From NCBI RefSeq assembly GCF_007096885.1, contig NZ_VJNO01000013.1:1-64000 (forward strand): 64,000 bases of DNA, read 5' to 3'. Below, in pieces: positions 63,203 through 64,000 of the stretch (position 1 is its first letter; each line of letters begins with the position of its first letter). The DNA is from Streptomyces sp. 130 (lineage in GTDB: Bacteria > Actinomycetota > Actinomycetes > Streptomycetales > Streptomycetaceae). Under the pieces are notes generated by a model. The model made no database searches, was not told where the DNA came from, and worked only from the letters and a program-made list of their open reading frames with translations. Made by a program: the position numbers and the translations under genes.

Positions 63203-64000
63203 TCAGGCGTCCAGCGCCGCCGAGACCACGGCCTTGGCCTCCTCCTGCACCTGGGCCAGGTGCCCGGCGCCCCGGAAGGACTCCGCGTACACCTTGTAGA
63301 CGTCCTCGGTGCCCGAGGGCCGGGCGGCGAACCAGGCGTTCTCCGTGGTGACCTTGATCCCGCCGATCGCGGCCCCGTTGCCCGGCGCCGTGGTGAGCAC
63401 GGCGGTCACCGGCTCACCGGCGAGGGTGTCCGCGCCGACCTGCTCGGGGGAGAGGCGCGCCAGCACCGCCTTCTGCTCGCGGTCGGCGGGAGCGTCGATC
63501 CGCGCGTAGGCCGGCTCGCCGAAGCGGGCGGTCAGCGCGGCGTAGTGCTGGGACGGCGACTCGCCGGTCACCGCCTGGATCTCGGAGGCCAGCAGCGCGA
63601 GCAGGATGCCGTCCTTGTCGGTCGTCCACACCGAGCCGTCCCGGCGCAGGAACGACGCCCCGGCCGACTCCTCGCCGCCGAAGCCCAGCGAGCCGTCGGC
63701 CAGCCCGTCCACGAACCACTTGAAGCCGACCGGCACCTCGACCAGCTCCCGGCCCAGGTCGGCGGCGACCCGGTCGATCATCCCGGAGGACACCAGGGTC
63801 TTGCCGACGCCCGCCCCGGACGGCCAGTCCTTCCGGTGCGCGTACAGGTAGTTGATGGCCACGGCCAGGTAGTGGTTCGGGTTCATCAGTCCGGCGTCCG
63901 GGGTGACGATGCCGTGCCGGTCGGCGTCGGCGTCGTTGCCGGTGGCGATCTGGTAGCGGTCGCGCTGGGCGATCAGCGAGGCCATCGCGTGCGGCGACGA
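63203..64000 (-). CDS. pgm: phosphoglucomutase (alpha-D-glucose specific), C-terminal part
   Basis: The gene runs off the right edge; about 265 C-terminal residues are present of the usual ~545. The visible start [11 protein letters not shown] is the end of the conserved metal/substrate block. Then follow [13 protein letters not shown] (the metal-binding DxDxDR), the sugar-binding [17 protein letters not shown] near the middle, and [25 protein letters not shown], the phosphate-binding loop. The enzyme interconverts glucose 1- and 6-phosphate, supplying UDP-sugar and glycogen pathways. No defect is visible in the part present. Confidence 0.95.
   Translation of the reverse strand, partial: SSPHAMASLIAQRDRYQIATGNDADADRHGIVTPDAGLMNPNHYLAVAINYLYAHRKDWPSGAGVGKTLVSSGMIDRVAADLGRELVEVPVGFKWFVDGLADGSLGFGGEESAGASFLRRDGSVWTTDKDGILLALLASEIQAVTGESPSQHYAALTARFGEPAYARIDAPADREQKAVLARLSPEQVGADTLAGEPVTAVLTTAPGNGAAIGGIKVTTENAWFAARPSGTEDVYKVYAESFRGAGHLAQVQEEAKAVVSAALDA

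Overview
The window reads as a stretch of Streptomyces (or close relative) chromosome. It has very high GC, many GTG starts and one TTG start, four-base ATGA/GTGA gene overlaps, DmdR/IdeR-type iron boxes, secreted proteins with actinobacterial signal peptides, and small Streptomyces-type families (DUF1876, DUF6381). No rRNA, tRNA, insertion sequence or CRISPR array was recognised. The first ~130 bases are C/G homopolymer runs and probably a poor-quality contig end.

Layout. (1) 0.17-4.9 kb: a hypothetical protein, an acyl-CoA dehydrogenase/oxidase, a methyltransferase divergent from a TetR regulator across a palindromic operator, and a PlsC-like acyltransferase. (2) 4.9-27.3 kb: an iron-regulated catecholate/hydroxamate siderophore locus. 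It holds isochorismate synthase, a free aryl carrier protein, a siderophore-interacting reductase, a complete lipoprotein/permease/permease/ATPase importer, a 3330-residue NRPS (C-A-PCP-E-C-A-PCP-E-C, no thioesterase), an MFS exporter, a formyltransferase, ornithine N5-monooxygenase, MbtH, an ArgA-like acetyltransferase and an ArgB paralogue. Six iron boxes sit upstream of its transcription units. (3) 27.3-36.3 kb: ordinary genes, including pyruvate carboxylase, ATP-dependent DNA ligase, methyltransferase, HAD, SDR, DUF6381 and RNase H. (4) 36.4-52.4 kb: a surface-polysaccharide locus with a CDP-alcohol phosphotransferase, cytidylyltransferase, three glycosyltransferases, Wzz-like, flippase-like and polymerase-like membrane proteins, a lipoprotein, a secreted propeller/LamG protein, GDP-mannose dehydratase, GDP-fucose synthase and a priming sugar-phosphate transferase. 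(5) 52.8-61 kb: alditol oxidase, a MASE1 membrane protein, two RsbU-like proteins (one apparently with a dead phosphatase domain), DUF1876 and a lamin-tail protein, plus a pectate lyase. (6) 61.3-64 kb: a rhamnogalacturonan lyase and the C-terminal half of phosphoglucomutase.

How the genes may work together. In the siderophore locus an aryl acid would be made from chorismate, loaded on the free carrier protein, and joined by the NRPS to N-hydroxy- or N-formyl-N-hydroxy-ornithine units. MFS export, ABC import and the flavin reductase would complete the iron cycle. The most interesting inference is that the locus carries its own first two steps of ornithine synthesis. The ArgB copy lacks the N-terminal arginine-sensing extension and starts directly at an iron box, so it looks like an iron-induced, feedback-released ornithine supply. 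The aryl branch is incomplete here: no isochorismatase, DHB dehydrogenase, isochorismate lyase or aryl-AMP ligase is present, so those must come from elsewhere. The polysaccharide locus looks like a Wzx/Wzy-type pathway for a fucose- or deoxyhexose-containing polymer.
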